Origin: Bradyrhizobium sp. 195
Lineage (GTDB): Bacteria > Pseudomonadota > Alphaproteobacteria > Rhizobiales > Xanthobacteraceae
Assembly (NCBI RefSeq): GCF_023101665.1
Contig: NZ_CP082161.1
Location: forward strand, 2,480,001-2,544,000
Direction: 5' to 3'
Length of the DNA stretch: 64,000 nt
Shown here: one piece after another, positions 24,801 through 32,510 of the stretch
Position numbering within the stretch: position 1 is the stretch's first letter
How the letters are laid out: each line of letters opens with the position of its first letter
The notes under the pieces: model-generated
Told to the model about the DNA's origin: nothing
What the model saw: only the letters and a program-made list of their open reading frames with translations
Databases searched by the model: none
Made by a program: the position numbers and the translations under genes

Positions 24801-25565
24801 ATGTGTGGACGCTTCGTCATAACTTCGGCCCCCGCGGCCTTGCGGCAACTGTTCGGCTATGTCGAGCAGCCGAATTTCCCGCCTCGGTACAACGTGGCGC
24901 CGACACAACCGATTCCGGTCGTTCTGATCGAGAACGGCGCGCGGCATTTCCGGCTGATGCGCTGGGGCCTCTTGCCGGGATGGGTCAAGGACCCCAAGGG
25001 CTTTACGCTCCTGATCAACGCCCGCTCCGAGACGGTGCTGGAGAAGCCCGCGTTCAAGCGAGCGATTCGCCGGCGGCGCGGGCTGATCCCGGCCGACGGC
25101 TATTACGAATGGAAGGTGGAGGACGGCCGCAAGCAGCCTTTCTTCATCCACCGTGCCGACGGTGCGCCGCTCGGTTTCGCTGCTTTGTTCGAGACCTGGG
25201 CCGGGCCGAACGGCGAGGAGCTCGACACGGTCGCGATCGTCACGGCCGCGGCGGGCGAGGATCTCGCCGCGCTACATGATCGTGTCCCCGTCACCATCGG
25301 CGAGCGCGATTTCGAGCGCTGGCTCGACATCAGCGGCGACGAGGTCGACGCGATCCTGCCGCTGATGACGACCCCGCGCCGCGGCGAATTCGCCTGGCAC
25401 CCGGTCTCCACCCGCGTCAACCGCGTCGCCAATGACGACGATCAGTTGTTGTTGCCGATCAGCGCGGAGGAGATGGCGGCGGAAGCAGAGGCGGCCAAGC
25501 CGAAGAAGGTGGCGCGGAAGGTGGCGGCCAGCTCGCCGGATGACGGACAGGGCTCGCTGTTCTAG
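24801..25565 (+). CDS. yedK: SOS response-associated peptidase (YedK/HMCES family)
   Basis: A 254-aa member of the SRAP family, which crosslinks to abasic sites in single-stranded DNA through Cys2. The start MCGRF exposes Cys2 after Met removal. Conserved YNVAPTQPIPVV, RWGLLPGW, NARSET, the catalytic Glu in GYYEWK and LHDRVPV (usual HDRMPV) follow. The C-terminal 35 residues are an Ala/Lys-rich tail. Start ATG 24801 is fixed by the Cys2 requirement. No clear LexA box was seen upstream. Confidence 0.92.
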   Translation: MCGRFVITSAPAALRQLFGYVEQPNFPPRYNVAPTQPIPVVLIENGARHFRLMRWGLLPGWVKDPKGFTLLINARSETVLEKPAFKRAIRRRRGLIPADGYYEWKVEDGRKQPFFIHRADGAPLGFAALFETWAGPNGEELDTVAIVTAAAGEDLAALHDRVPVTIGERDFERWLDISGDEVDAILPLMTTPRRGEFAWHPVSTRVNRVANDDDQLLLPISAEEMAAEAEAAKPKKVARKVAASSPDDGQGSLF

Positions 25566-25588
25566 CTGCGGTGCCGCCACCCACTCCG

Positions 25589-25746
25589 CCGTCGTCCCGG
25601 ACAAGCGCGCCCCAAGCGCGCGCAGATCCGGGACCCATAGCCACAGGGAGAGGTTATGGCGCGAGCCGGTCACCACGAGTCTTCGTCAAACGCGACCCTG
25701 TGGCTATGGGTCCCGGGTTCGCGCTACGCGCGCCCCGGGACGACGA
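25589..25746. repeat. Palindromic repeat (GTCCCGGACAAG...GGGACGAC type)
   Basis: Arms around CGTCGTCCCGG and CCCGGGACGACG enclose an inner pair, GACCCATAGCCACAGGG and CCCTGTGGCTATGGGTC. It fills the gap between convergent genes for the SOS-associated peptidase and the CoA-transferase. Confidence 0.75.
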
Positions 25747-25767
25747 GGAGAGTATGCGACGCTATCG

Positions 25768-26961
25768 TCACACGATCTCCCTCGCTCTCAACCCCGCGAT
25801 CTCCGCCGCATCGAACCCCAGCTCGTCCAACACCGCCTCCGTATCCGCGCCGAGCTCCGGCGCCATCCGGTCCAGCCTGCCGCCGCCATGGGCGAGCTTG
25901 AAACCGCTGCCGGCAAAGCGCAGACGGCCATAGGGCGTGTCGAGCTCCTGAATCGCGCCGCGCGCCTTGATTTGCGGATGGTCGATGACTTCCTCGACCT
26001 TCCAGATGCTGGCGCAGGGCGCGCCGGCGTCTTCCAGTAAAGTCTCCCATTCGCGCGCAGGTTTTGCCGCCAACGCCTCCTCGATGATGGCGCGCAGCGC
26101 AGGTTCGTTCTCGTTGCGCGCAAACCAGTCGGCAAAGCGCGGGTCGGCGAGCGTGTCTTCGCGGCCGAGCGCGCTCATCAGCGCGCGATACTGCTTCTCG
26201 TTGTTGACGGCGAGCAAGATGTGGCCGTCGCCGCATCGAAACAAATTCGCCGTGGTCCTGCGGCTGACCGCCTGGTTGCCCGACAATTGCTGGCGATGGC
26301 CGGCGACCGACCAGTCCGCGATCTGCCCGGACAGAAACGCCATCGTCGCCTCCAGCATGGAGACGTCGATGAGCTGCCCCTTGCCGGTGCGGTCGCGCTG
26401 ATACAGCGCGCTCGACACGCCGAACGCGGCGGTGGCGCCCGAGAGCACGTCGCAGACGGCAAAGCCTGCCCGCGTCGGCCCGGTCTCGGGATGGCCCGTG
26501 ATCGCCATGATGCCCGACAGCGCCTGCATCTTGCCGTCATAGCCGGGCCGCAAGCGATCCGGGCCGGTCTGACCGAAGCCGGACACCGCGCAATAGATCA
26601 GTTTTGGATTGATCGCGGAGAGCGCTTCGTAGCCGATGCCGAGCTTGTCCATCACGCCCGGGCGAAAATTCTCCATGATGACGTCGACCCGGCTCGCAAG
26701 CTTCTTCACGATCGCGATCGCCTCGGGCTTCTGCAAATCGAGCGTCAGGCTGCGCTTGTTGCCGTTGATGGCCTGGAACGCGGGGGCCAGCCCGCGCTCG
26801 GCCCATTCGCGTGACAGCGGCGTGCGGCGCATGTCCTCGCCCTCGCGCCGCTCGACCTTGATGACGTCTGCCCCCAACAACGCGAGCTGGTAGCTGGCAT
26901 AAGGACCGGCCAGCACTTGCGTGAAGTCCAGGACCTTCACGCCATCGAACGGTCGCGTCAC
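25768..26961 (-). CDS. CaiB/BaiF family CoA-transferase
   Basis: A 397-aa class III CoA-transferase, which moves CoA between carboxylic acids. Typical motifs are VLDFTQVLAGPYASYQLALL, GADVIKVERREGED, NKRSLTLDL, ENFRPGVMDKLG and the region GYDGKMQALSG holding the likely catalytic Asp. Start GTG 26961 is preferred because GAGGAG lies six bases upstream and the family motif begins there. The donor and acceptor acids are unknown and no pathway genes sit beside it. Confidence 0.9.
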   Translation of the reverse strand: MTRPFDGVKVLDFTQVLAGPYASYQLALLGADVIKVERREGEDMRRTPLSREWAERGLAPAFQAINGNKRSLTLDLQKPEAIAIVKKLASRVDVIMENFRPGVMDKLGIGYEALSAINPKLIYCAVSGFGQTGPDRLRPGYDGKMQALSGIMAITGHPETGPTRAGFAVCDVLSGATAAFGVSSALYQRDRTGKGQLIDVSMLEATMAFLSGQIADWSVAGHRQQLSGNQAVSRRTTANLFRCGDGHILLAVNNEKQYRALMSALGREDTLADPRFADWFARNENEPALRAIIEEALAAKPAREWETLLEDAGAPCASIWKVEEVIDHPQIKARGAIQELDTPYGRLRFAGSGFKLAHGGGRLDRMAPELGADTEAVLDELGFDAAEIAGLRAREIV

Positions 26962-27001
26962 GTCGCTCTCCTCATTGTTATCGCTGTCGGAGGACGTCAA
27001 A

Positions 27002-27046
27002 GCATGATCCGGAAAAGTGCGAAGCGGTTTTCCGGAAAGATCATGC
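27002..27046. repeat. Palindromic repeat (GCATGATCCGGAAAA type)
   Basis: Arms GCATGATCCGGAAAA and TTTTCCGGAAAGATCATGC surround a short centre (GTGCGAAGCGG). I recognise this from memory as a very common Bradyrhizobium intergenic palindrome. It lies upstream of the CoA-transferase gene. Confidence 0.8.
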
Positions 27047-27060
27047 GCAAACAACAACCT

Positions 27061-27099
27061 AAAGCGCGATGACGATCCATCCGAATCTCATCGCGCTTT
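27061..27099. repeat. Palindrome AAAGCGCGATGA, overlapping a stop codon
   Basis: Perfect 12-base arms at 27061-27072 and 27088-27099. The right arm contains the last bases of the GrdB-like gene including part of its stop, so it may serve as its terminator. It sits next to the 27002 palindrome. Confidence 0.75.
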
Positions 27100-28027
27100 A
27101 GGCGGCGCGGTTGCCGCGCGCGATCTCCTTCTGCTTGTCGAACTCGGCGCGGCGGCGCGCCAGCTCTTCCGGCGAAAGCTGCGCGACATTGTTGTAGTCG
27201 AGCTTCCAGGAGGCGTCCTCGCTCCAGCGCAGCGGCGACTGCATCGTGGTCTGCGGGCCGCTCGCGGTCTCCAGCAGCGTGAGCGCCAGTTCGAGCGTCT
27301 GCGCCTGCGAGGCGACGTCGTGCGGCTTGCCGGCGGAATTGCCGAGCGGGAAGTCGCTGAACAGGAAGCGCGGCACAGCGGCGTGCTCGATGATGTCCTT
27401 GGCGCAGCCCATGATCACGGTCGGGATGCCGCCCGCTTCGAGATGCCGCGCCACCAGCGCGGTGGTCTGGTGGCAGACCGGGCAGTTCGGCACCAGCACC
27501 GCGACATCGACTTTATCGGCGACGGCCCGCGCCAGAATCTCCGGCGCGTCGGTGTCGAGGGTGACGCGATGGCTGCGGTTGGTCGGCGCGCCGAAGAAGC
27601 GCGGGGCGACTTCGCCGATGCGCCCGGCGGCGGACGCCTTCAGGAGCTGCGGCAGCGGAAACCAGGTGCCATTGTCGGTCGCGCTCGTGTGCTTGCGGTC
27701 GTAGCCGATGTGCGAAATGCGAAGGTCGTGCTGCTTGGCCGTGTCGCCGTCATAGACTTCATAGAACTTCGCGCTGCCGTTATACGCAGCGCCCGGCCCC
27801 TGCTCGCCCTTGGCGGGATCGTACGGCGCAGCCGTCGTGATGATCGTCACGCGCGACTTTGCCAGAGGCTTCTTCAGCGGCTGGAACGGCGCTTCGGTGT
27901 AATGCGCCCAGCGATACGCCGTGGTGTAGCCGATCGCCGCGTAATAATCGCGCGTGCGCTGCATGTAGGGGACTGGGGCATCGTAGTCGGGCGCAAAGCC
28001 GAATTCGTCGTCGCGCGGAGCGGACAT
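27098..28027 (-). CDS. Glycine/sarcosine/betaine reductase selenoprotein B-like protein
   Basis: A 309-aa protein that resembles the GrdB/PrdB selenoprotein family. Its centre has VPNCPVCHQTTALVARHLEA and GGIPTVIMGCAKDIIEHAAV, then RFLFSDFPLGNSAGKP. In Clostridium reductases the corresponding active site holds selenocysteine; here the motif is C-P-V-C. Bradyrhizobium has no obvious Stickland pathway, so the role is probably different. Start ATG 28027 is preferred over an upstream frame that reads repeat sequence. Confidence 0.65.
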   Translation of the reverse strand: MSAPRDDEFGFAPDYDAPVPYMQRTRDYYAAIGYTTAYRWAHYTEAPFQPLKKPLAKSRVTIITTAAPYDPAKGEQGPGAAYNGSAKFYEVYDGDTAKQHDLRISHIGYDRKHTSATDNGTWFPLPQLLKASAAGRIGEVAPRFFGAPTNRSHRVTLDTDAPEILARAVADKVDVAVLVPNCPVCHQTTALVARHLEAGGIPTVIMGCAKDIIEHAAVPRFLFSDFPLGNSAGKPHDVASQAQTLELALTLLETASGPQTTMQSPLRWSEDASWKLDYNNVAQLSPEELARRRAEFDKQKEIARGNRAA

Positions 28028-28139
28028 GGGGCGCGTCTCCTGGTTCTTGGTTGGGGCCAGACTAGAGATAGTTTTGGGGGTGCTCAATGGAGGGAGCGGC
28101 GGCGCAGGGCTGAATTGCAGACGAGGATGGAGCGGCGCG

Positions 28140-28292
28140 CGGTCTTCCCTCTCCCCTTGTGGGAGAGGGTGGCTCGCCGCGTAGCGGCGAGACGGGTGAG
28201 GGGTATATCTCCACGACCCGCGCTTTCGAATTCGCGGACAACCCCTCATCCGGCGCTTCGCGCCACCTTCTCCCACAAGGGGAGAAGGAAGA
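28140..28292. repeat. Palindromic repeat (CTCTCCCCTTGTGGGAGAGGG variant)
   Basis: Left part CCCTCTCCCCTTGTGGGAGAGG and right part CCTTCTCCCACAAGGGGAGAAG are complementary. Inner hairpins include CTCGCCGCGTAGCGGCGAG. It is a variant of the family at 13354. It lies between the GrdB-like gene and the NUDIX gene. Confidence 0.75.
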
Positions 28293-28300
28293 AAGCAAAC

Positions 28301-28882
28301 CTACCTGAACACATGCAGCGCTGCGTATTGCAGCAGCATGATCGCCTTGGCGTCGATGATGCGGCCGTCGGCGATCATCGCCAGGGCCTCGTCGATCGAG
28401 AGCTCCAGCACCTCGATGTCCTCGCCCTCGTGCTCCAGGCCGCCGCCGTCGCTGACCCGCATCGAAGGCTCGTACTCGGCGACGAAGAAATGCAGCTTCT
28501 CGGTGATGGCGCCGGGGCTCATGAAGGCCTCGAACACCTTGTGGACGTGGTGCAGGCGATAGCCGGTCTCCTCCTCCGCCTCGGCGCGGATGCGCTCCTC
28601 GGGCTCGGCGTTGTCGAGCACGCCGGCGGCGGCCTCGATCAGCAGGTCGTCGTAGCCGCGGATGAAGGCCGGCAGGCGGAACTGGCGCACCAGGATCACG
28701 CTGCGCCCGGCGCGATTATACGGCAGCACGGCTGCGGCGTTGTCGCGCTCATAGGTCTCGCGGTGCTGCGTCTGCCACTCGCCGCTGGCGCGGCGATAGT
28801 CGAACGTGGTGTTTTTCAGGGTGGTCCAGCCGTCCGAGAGCACGCGGACGTCCTTGATGCGGACGCGGTCGGAAATGGTCAT
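28301..28882 (-). CDS. nudK: NUDIX hydrolase, NudK-like (GDP-mannose / ADP-sugar pyrophosphatase)
   Basis: A 193-aa enzyme of the ADP-ribose/GDP-mannose pyrophosphatase group. Family features are YERDNAAAVLPYN, VRQFRLPAF, EAAAGVLDNAEPEERIRAEA continuing into EEETGY (the Nudix box) and FMSPGAITEKLHFF. Length matches NudK (about 190 aa). It is followed on the same strand by the acetyltransferase gene upstream (9 bases away), so the two may share a transcript. Confidence 0.88.
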   Translation of the reverse strand: MTISDRVRIKDVRVLSDGWTTLKNTTFDYRRASGEWQTQHRETYERDNAAAVLPYNRAGRSVILVRQFRLPAFIRGYDDLLIEAAAGVLDNAEPEERIRAEAEEETGYRLHHVHKVFEAFMSPGAITEKLHFFVAEYEPSMRVSDGGGLEHEGEDIEVLELSIDEALAMIADGRIIDAKAIMLLQYAALHVFR

Positions 28883-28891
28883 GGCTCGATC

Positions 28892-29335
28892 TCAGTTGCT
28901 TGGCGTGGTCTCGCGGCCGTCGAGCCATTTCTGGAACATCACCGAGGTCGATTCCTCGAAGCCCAGCGACTGGTAGAACGCATTGGCCGGCGCGTTCTCG
29001 CGGCGGACCAGCAGCTGCAGCTTTGCGATCCCGGCCGCGCGCAACCAGTCCTCGGCCGCCGCCATGATGGCGCGGCCATGGCCGCGCTTCTGGCGGTCGG
29101 GATCGACCGCGACGTAATAGATCCAGCCGCGATGACCGTCATAGCCGACCATGACCGTTGCCGCGATCGCGCCATTGTCGCGGCCGAGCAGGATCGTCGA
29201 ATTGTCGCGCCGCCGCGCCAGCGCGATGTCGGAATGCGGATCATTCCAGGGACGCGTCAGGCCGCAGCGCTGCCACAGCGTCACCACCGGCTCGACATCG
29301 GCATCGGTGATTGCGTCGATCGTAAGAATATTCAC
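28892..29335 (-). CDS. GNAT family acetyltransferase (YpeA-like)
   Basis: A 147-aa single-domain GNAT enzyme. The acetyl-CoA site is YYVAVDPDRQKRGHGRAIM (R-x-x-G-x-G/A pattern), followed by LQLLVRRENAPANAFYQSLG. The LWQRCGLTRPWNDPHSD start is typical of YpeA-like proteins. Its ATG overlaps the stop of the upstream dehydrogenase gene by four bases. The acceptor substrate is unknown. Confidence 0.88.
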   Translation of the reverse strand: MNILTIDAITDADVEPVVTLWQRCGLTRPWNDPHSDIALARRRDNSTILLGRDNGAIAATVMVGYDGHRGWIYYVAVDPDRQKRGHGRAIMAAAEDWLRAAGIAKLQLLVRRENAPANAFYQSLGFEESTSVMFQKWLDGRETTPSN

Positions 29336-30759
29336 AGTACTTTCCCCGGATTCATGATTCCATGCGGATCGAGCATCGCCTTGATGGATCGCATCAGCTC
29401 GATCGCGGTCTTGTCCTTGACGTCGGGCAGCTCGTCGCGCTTGAGCACGCCGATGCCGTGTTCGGCCGAGATCGAGCCGCCCATGCGCAGCACGATCGCG
29501 AACACGACCGCGTTCATCTCGTGCCAGCGCGCCAGAAAATCCGCGGTGTCGGCGCCGATCGGCTGGCTGACATTGTAGTGCAGATTGCCGTCGCCGAGAT
29601 GACCGAACGGCACCGGCCGCGCGCCGGGGATCAGCTTCACCACCGCGGCATCGGCCTCGGCGATGAATTCAGGCACGGCAGCGACCGGCACGGAGATGTC
29701 GTGCTTGATCGAGCCGCCCTCCGGCTTCTGTGCCGAAGACATCTCGTCGCGCAGCTTCCAGAAGCCGGCGCGCTGGGCGAGGCTCGCCGCGATCACGGCG
29801 TCGTCGACGATCTCCTCCTCCATGGCACGGGCGAGGATCGTCTCCAGCGGCGTGCGGGCATCCTCGCCGGGGGAGGACAACTCCATCAGCACGTACCAGG
29901 GATGCTTTGCCTGGAGCGGATCGCGCACGTCGATGCCGTGGCGCACCGAGAACTCCACCGCCATCTCCGACAGCAGCTCAAAACTCGTCAGCGCATTGGC
30001 GGCTTCGCCTTGCGCGATCGTGAGCAGCTTCAGGGCAGCTGCCGGCGATTTCAGCCCGACGAAGGCGGTCTCGACCGCCCGCGGCTTCGGAAACAGTTTG
30101 AGCGTTGCCGCCGTGATGATGCCGAGCGTGCCTTCGGCGCCGATGAAGAGGTTGTGCAGATTGTAGCCGGTGTTGTCCTTCTTCAGCTTCGAGAGAGCAT
30201 TGAGCACGCGCCCGTCGGCCAGCACCACCTCGAGCCCCAGCGCCATCTCGCGCGCGACGCCATAGGCGAGCGCGGCGGTGCCGCCGGCATTGGTCGAGAG
30301 ATTGCCGCCGATGGTGCAGCTGCCTTCGGCACCCAGCGACAGCGGAAACAGCCGGTCCACCTCGGCGGCCTTCGCTTGCGCGATCTGCAGCACCACGCCG
30401 GCTTCGCAGGTCATGGTGTTGGAGGCGGTGTCGACCTCGCGGATCTTGTCCAGCCGCCGCAGCGACACCACGACTTCGCCATTGTGCGGCGTCTGCCCGC
30501 CGACGAGCCCGGTATTGCCGCCCTGCGGCACCAGCGCGACGTTGTGCGCGGAAGCGAGCTTGCAGATCTCCGAGACCTCCGCCGTCGAGCCCGGACGCAG
30601 CACCAGCGGCGAGCGGCCGTGGAATAAATTGCGCTCCTCGGTGAGGTAAGGCTCGATGTCGGTCGCATCGGTGATGGCGTGGCGCTCGCCGACGATCTTG
30701 CGGAATTGTTCGATCAGCTCAGGCGCAAGCGGCGGGGTGGCGGATTTGTTGACGTTCAT
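29332..30759 (-). CDS. FAD-binding oxidoreductase, D-2-hydroxyacid / D-2-hydroxyglutarate dehydrogenase-like
   Basis: A 475-aa flavoprotein of the GlcD/D-lactate dehydrogenase family. The PCMH-type FAD domain shows VPQGGNTGLVGGQTP and LSLGAEGSCTIGGNLSTNAG. The C-terminal half has the metal/substrate motifs GHLGDGNLHYNVSQP and SAEHGIGVLKRDELP, ending in MNPGKVL. The pattern best fits D-2-hydroxyglutarate dehydrogenase-type proteins, but D-lactate or glycolate cannot be excluded. Electrons would pass to the respiratory chain. It shares a four-base overlap with the GNAT gene. Confidence 0.88.
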   Translation of the reverse strand: MNVNKSATPPLAPELIEQFRKIVGERHAITDATDIEPYLTEERNLFHGRSPLVLRPGSTAEVSEICKLASAHNVALVPQGGNTGLVGGQTPHNGEVVVSLRRLDKIREVDTASNTMTCEAGVVLQIAQAKAAEVDRLFPLSLGAEGSCTIGGNLSTNAGGTAALAYGVAREMALGLEVVLADGRVLNALSKLKKDNTGYNLHNLFIGAEGTLGIITAATLKLFPKPRAVETAFVGLKSPAAALKLLTIAQGEAANALTSFELLSEMAVEFSVRHGIDVRDPLQAKHPWYVLMELSSPGEDARTPLETILARAMEEEIVDDAVIAASLAQRAGFWKLRDEMSSAQKPEGGSIKHDISVPVAAVPEFIAEADAAVVKLIPGARPVPFGHLGDGNLHYNVSQPIGADTADFLARWHEMNAVVFAIVLRMGGSISAEHGIGVLKRDELPDVKDKTAIELMRSIKAMLDPHGIMNPGKVL

Positions 30760-30783
30760 TCTCGTTGTCTCTTCTCAAGCTTC

Positions 30784-31791
30784 TTATCGCGCAACCGCGG
30801 CCCGGCGCAGCCGGTCGTTGATCGCTTCGCCGAGGCCTTCCTCGGGCACCGTCATCACCGCAATCGCCCGCGGGCCCTTCGCATCGAGCTCGCGAAGATA
30901 GCCGAACAGATTGGCGGCTGCTTCATCGAGATCAGCTGTGGGCGACAAATTCATGACAGCAGCGGCAGCATCGATGCCGGGCAGCCGCGCGGGACCGAAC
31001 GCGAGCAGAGCTTCGCCCGGCGCCACCTCGCGCGCGTCGAGCCGCACATGGGCGCGCGGCGCGTAATGCGAGGCCAGCATGCCCGGCGCCAGCGGCTGGC
31101 TGTCGTCGTTTTCGGCTTCCATCGGCGGTCGCGCCAGCGGGGCGCCCAGCACCGCCTCGATCCGTTCGCGCGACAACCCGCCGGGCCGCAGCAGCATCGG
31201 CGCCTCGAAGCAGCCCACGATCGTCGATTCGACGCCGACTGTAACAGGCCCGCCGTCGATGATCAGGTCGATCCGCCCCGATAAGTCGCTCTCGACATGG
31301 GCGGCCAGCGTCGGCGAGACGTGGCCGGAGATGTTGGCCGACGGCGCCACCACGGCTCCGCCAAAGGCGCGCAGGATCGCCTGCGCGACCGGGTGGGCGG
31401 GAATGCGGATCGCGACCGTGTCGAGGCCGGCGGTGGCGAGATCCGCCACCGGGCAGCCGTCGGTTTTCGGCACCACCAGCGTCAGCGGCCCCGGCCAGAA
31501 CGCTTCCGCGAGCTTCAACGCGCGCGCGTCGAACCGCCCGATTCGCCGCGCGGCCGCGATATCAGCGACATGCGCGATCAGCGGATTGAACGCCGGCCGC
31601 CCCTTGGCGGCGTAGAGATGGGCGATCGCGGTGGCATTGGCAGCGTCCGCCCCGAGCCCGTAAACCGTCTCGGTCGGAAACGCGACAAGCCCGCCGGCGG
31701 CCAAGGCCCTGGCGGCAGCCGCCGCGCCAGCCGCGCCGGCCGGTAAAATCAACGTTTCAAGGCCCGTTTTCACAGGGACAAAATTCCTCAT
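30784..31791 (-). CDS. L-threonylcarbamoyladenylate synthase (Sua5/YrdC/TsaC)
   Basis: A 335-aa enzyme that makes threonylcarbamoyl-AMP for the t6A37 modification of ANN-decoding tRNAs. The YrdC domain shows GGLVAFPTETVYGLGADA, AKGRPAFNPLIAHV, FWPGPLTLVV, SANISGHVSPT and VESTIVG. A C-terminal Sua5 domain follows (LAPGMLASHYAPRA to the end), so it is the two-domain form. Start ATG 31791 is chosen; the frame continues upstream only through the divergent tRNA gene. Confidence 0.92.
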   Translation of the reverse strand: MRNFVPVKTGLETLILPAGAAGAAAAARALAAGGLVAFPTETVYGLGADAANATAIAHLYAAKGRPAFNPLIAHVADIAAARRIGRFDARALKLAEAFWPGPLTLVVPKTDGCPVADLATAGLDTVAIRIPAHPVAQAILRAFGGAVVAPSANISGHVSPTLAAHVESDLSGRIDLIIDGGPVTVGVESTIVGCFEAPMLLRPGGLSRERIEAVLGAPLARPPMEAENDDSQPLAPGMLASHYAPRAHVRLDAREVAPGEALLAFGPARLPGIDAAAAVMNLSPTADLDEAAANLFGYLRELDAKGPRAIAVMTVPEEGLGEAINDRLRRAAVAR

Positions 31792-31841
31792 CTCGGCCGC
31801 TTGCGGTGCGTCAAACCCGACGCTATAAGCCGCCTTCTTGT

Positions 31842-31918
31842 CGGAGTGTGGCTCAGCCCGGTAGAGCACTGCGTTCGGGACGCAGGGGTCGCAGGTTCGA
31901 ATCCTGCCACTCCGACCA
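31842..31918 (+). tRNA. tRNA-Pro (anticodon CGG)
   Basis: A 77-base cloverleaf with an encoded CCA end. The acceptor stem CGGAGTG pairs with CACTCCG. The anticodon stem CTGCG/CGCAG encloses the loop TTCGGGA, which gives anticodon CGG (reads CCG). The T-arm GCAGG-TTCGAAT-CCTGC is perfect. It lies divergently from the Sua5 gene, and broken genes follow it, so its 3' end may have been an integration site. Confidence 0.95.
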
Positions 31919-31935
31919 GCCATTTCAATGGCTTA

Positions 31936-32160
31936 TCAAGACCACCGGATCCGTTTCCGGGTGCGTTTTGCACGCAATTTGAACGCAGGTCCATAGTTGT
32001 CGATGTGGCTCGGCTTGACGCAATAGGGGCGCAGCAGGTCCCACTTGCGGGTATGTTGTTGATCTCGCGCACGGACGCCTCGGCCGCCTCGCGGCAGTTC
32101 TCCAGGTATTCCGGTTCCCACGGGCAGTAGATCAAGGTGGTCTCGGGATTGTCCGAGATA
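31936..32160 (-). pseudogene. Frameshifted remnant of an unidentified gene
   Basis: One minus-strand frame reads YCPWEPEYLENCREAAEASV then REINNIP; after a shift of one base near 32050 another frame continues KWDLLRPYCVKPSHIDNYGP then AFKLRAKRTRKRIRWS and a stop at 31936. Both halves look like real protein and join plausibly. No family was recognised. It sits directly beside the tRNA 3' end, where the remains of an inserted element would be expected. Confidence 0.4.
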
Positions 32161-32219
32161 GAGCCCGATCTTCTTGAGGTCTAACCGGCATAGTTCGATT
32201 CAGGGAGAAGCTTGCCGAT

Positions 32220-32475
32220 GGCGATCACCTCTCTCGTTCTAACAACCGATCAGGTTGATACTCCGATGAGTCAGGGTGGTGAGGCGGGGTGCCATTGGGG
32301 TTCCGCCGAGCCTCTCCATCAGGATATTCTGGACTCGGTCGATTCAGCGATCTACGTAAGCATCACCGGCGGAGCTCGGACGGCGGCGATGGATTCAGCG
32401 CCGGCGCGGTGGGCGCGGAAGTCCGCCAGGAAATCGTTGAGCGAGTGCGCTGATGGATTAACTGGCGGGCCCTAG
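32220..32475 (+). pseudogene. N-terminal remnant, possibly of a PAS-domain sensor
   Basis: The frame MAITSLVLTTDQVDTPMSQ leads into HQDILDSVDSAIYV, which resembles the first strand of a PAS domain, then degenerates into R/A/S-rich sequence and stops. It has GGGAGAAG before its start (an in-frame start at 32212 is also possible). It is followed within 40 bases by a complete PAS histidine kinase, so a truncated or rearranged sensor gene is likely. Confidence 0.35.
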
Positions 32476-32510
32476 CCGGGCCAGCGCAAAAGCGAACTCA
32501 CGGTGTTAAA

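Noticed and set aside
27017..29578. An 853-codon plus-strand open frame
   Set aside because: It crosses three genes on the opposite strand and a palindromic repeat; the product has no protein-like features.
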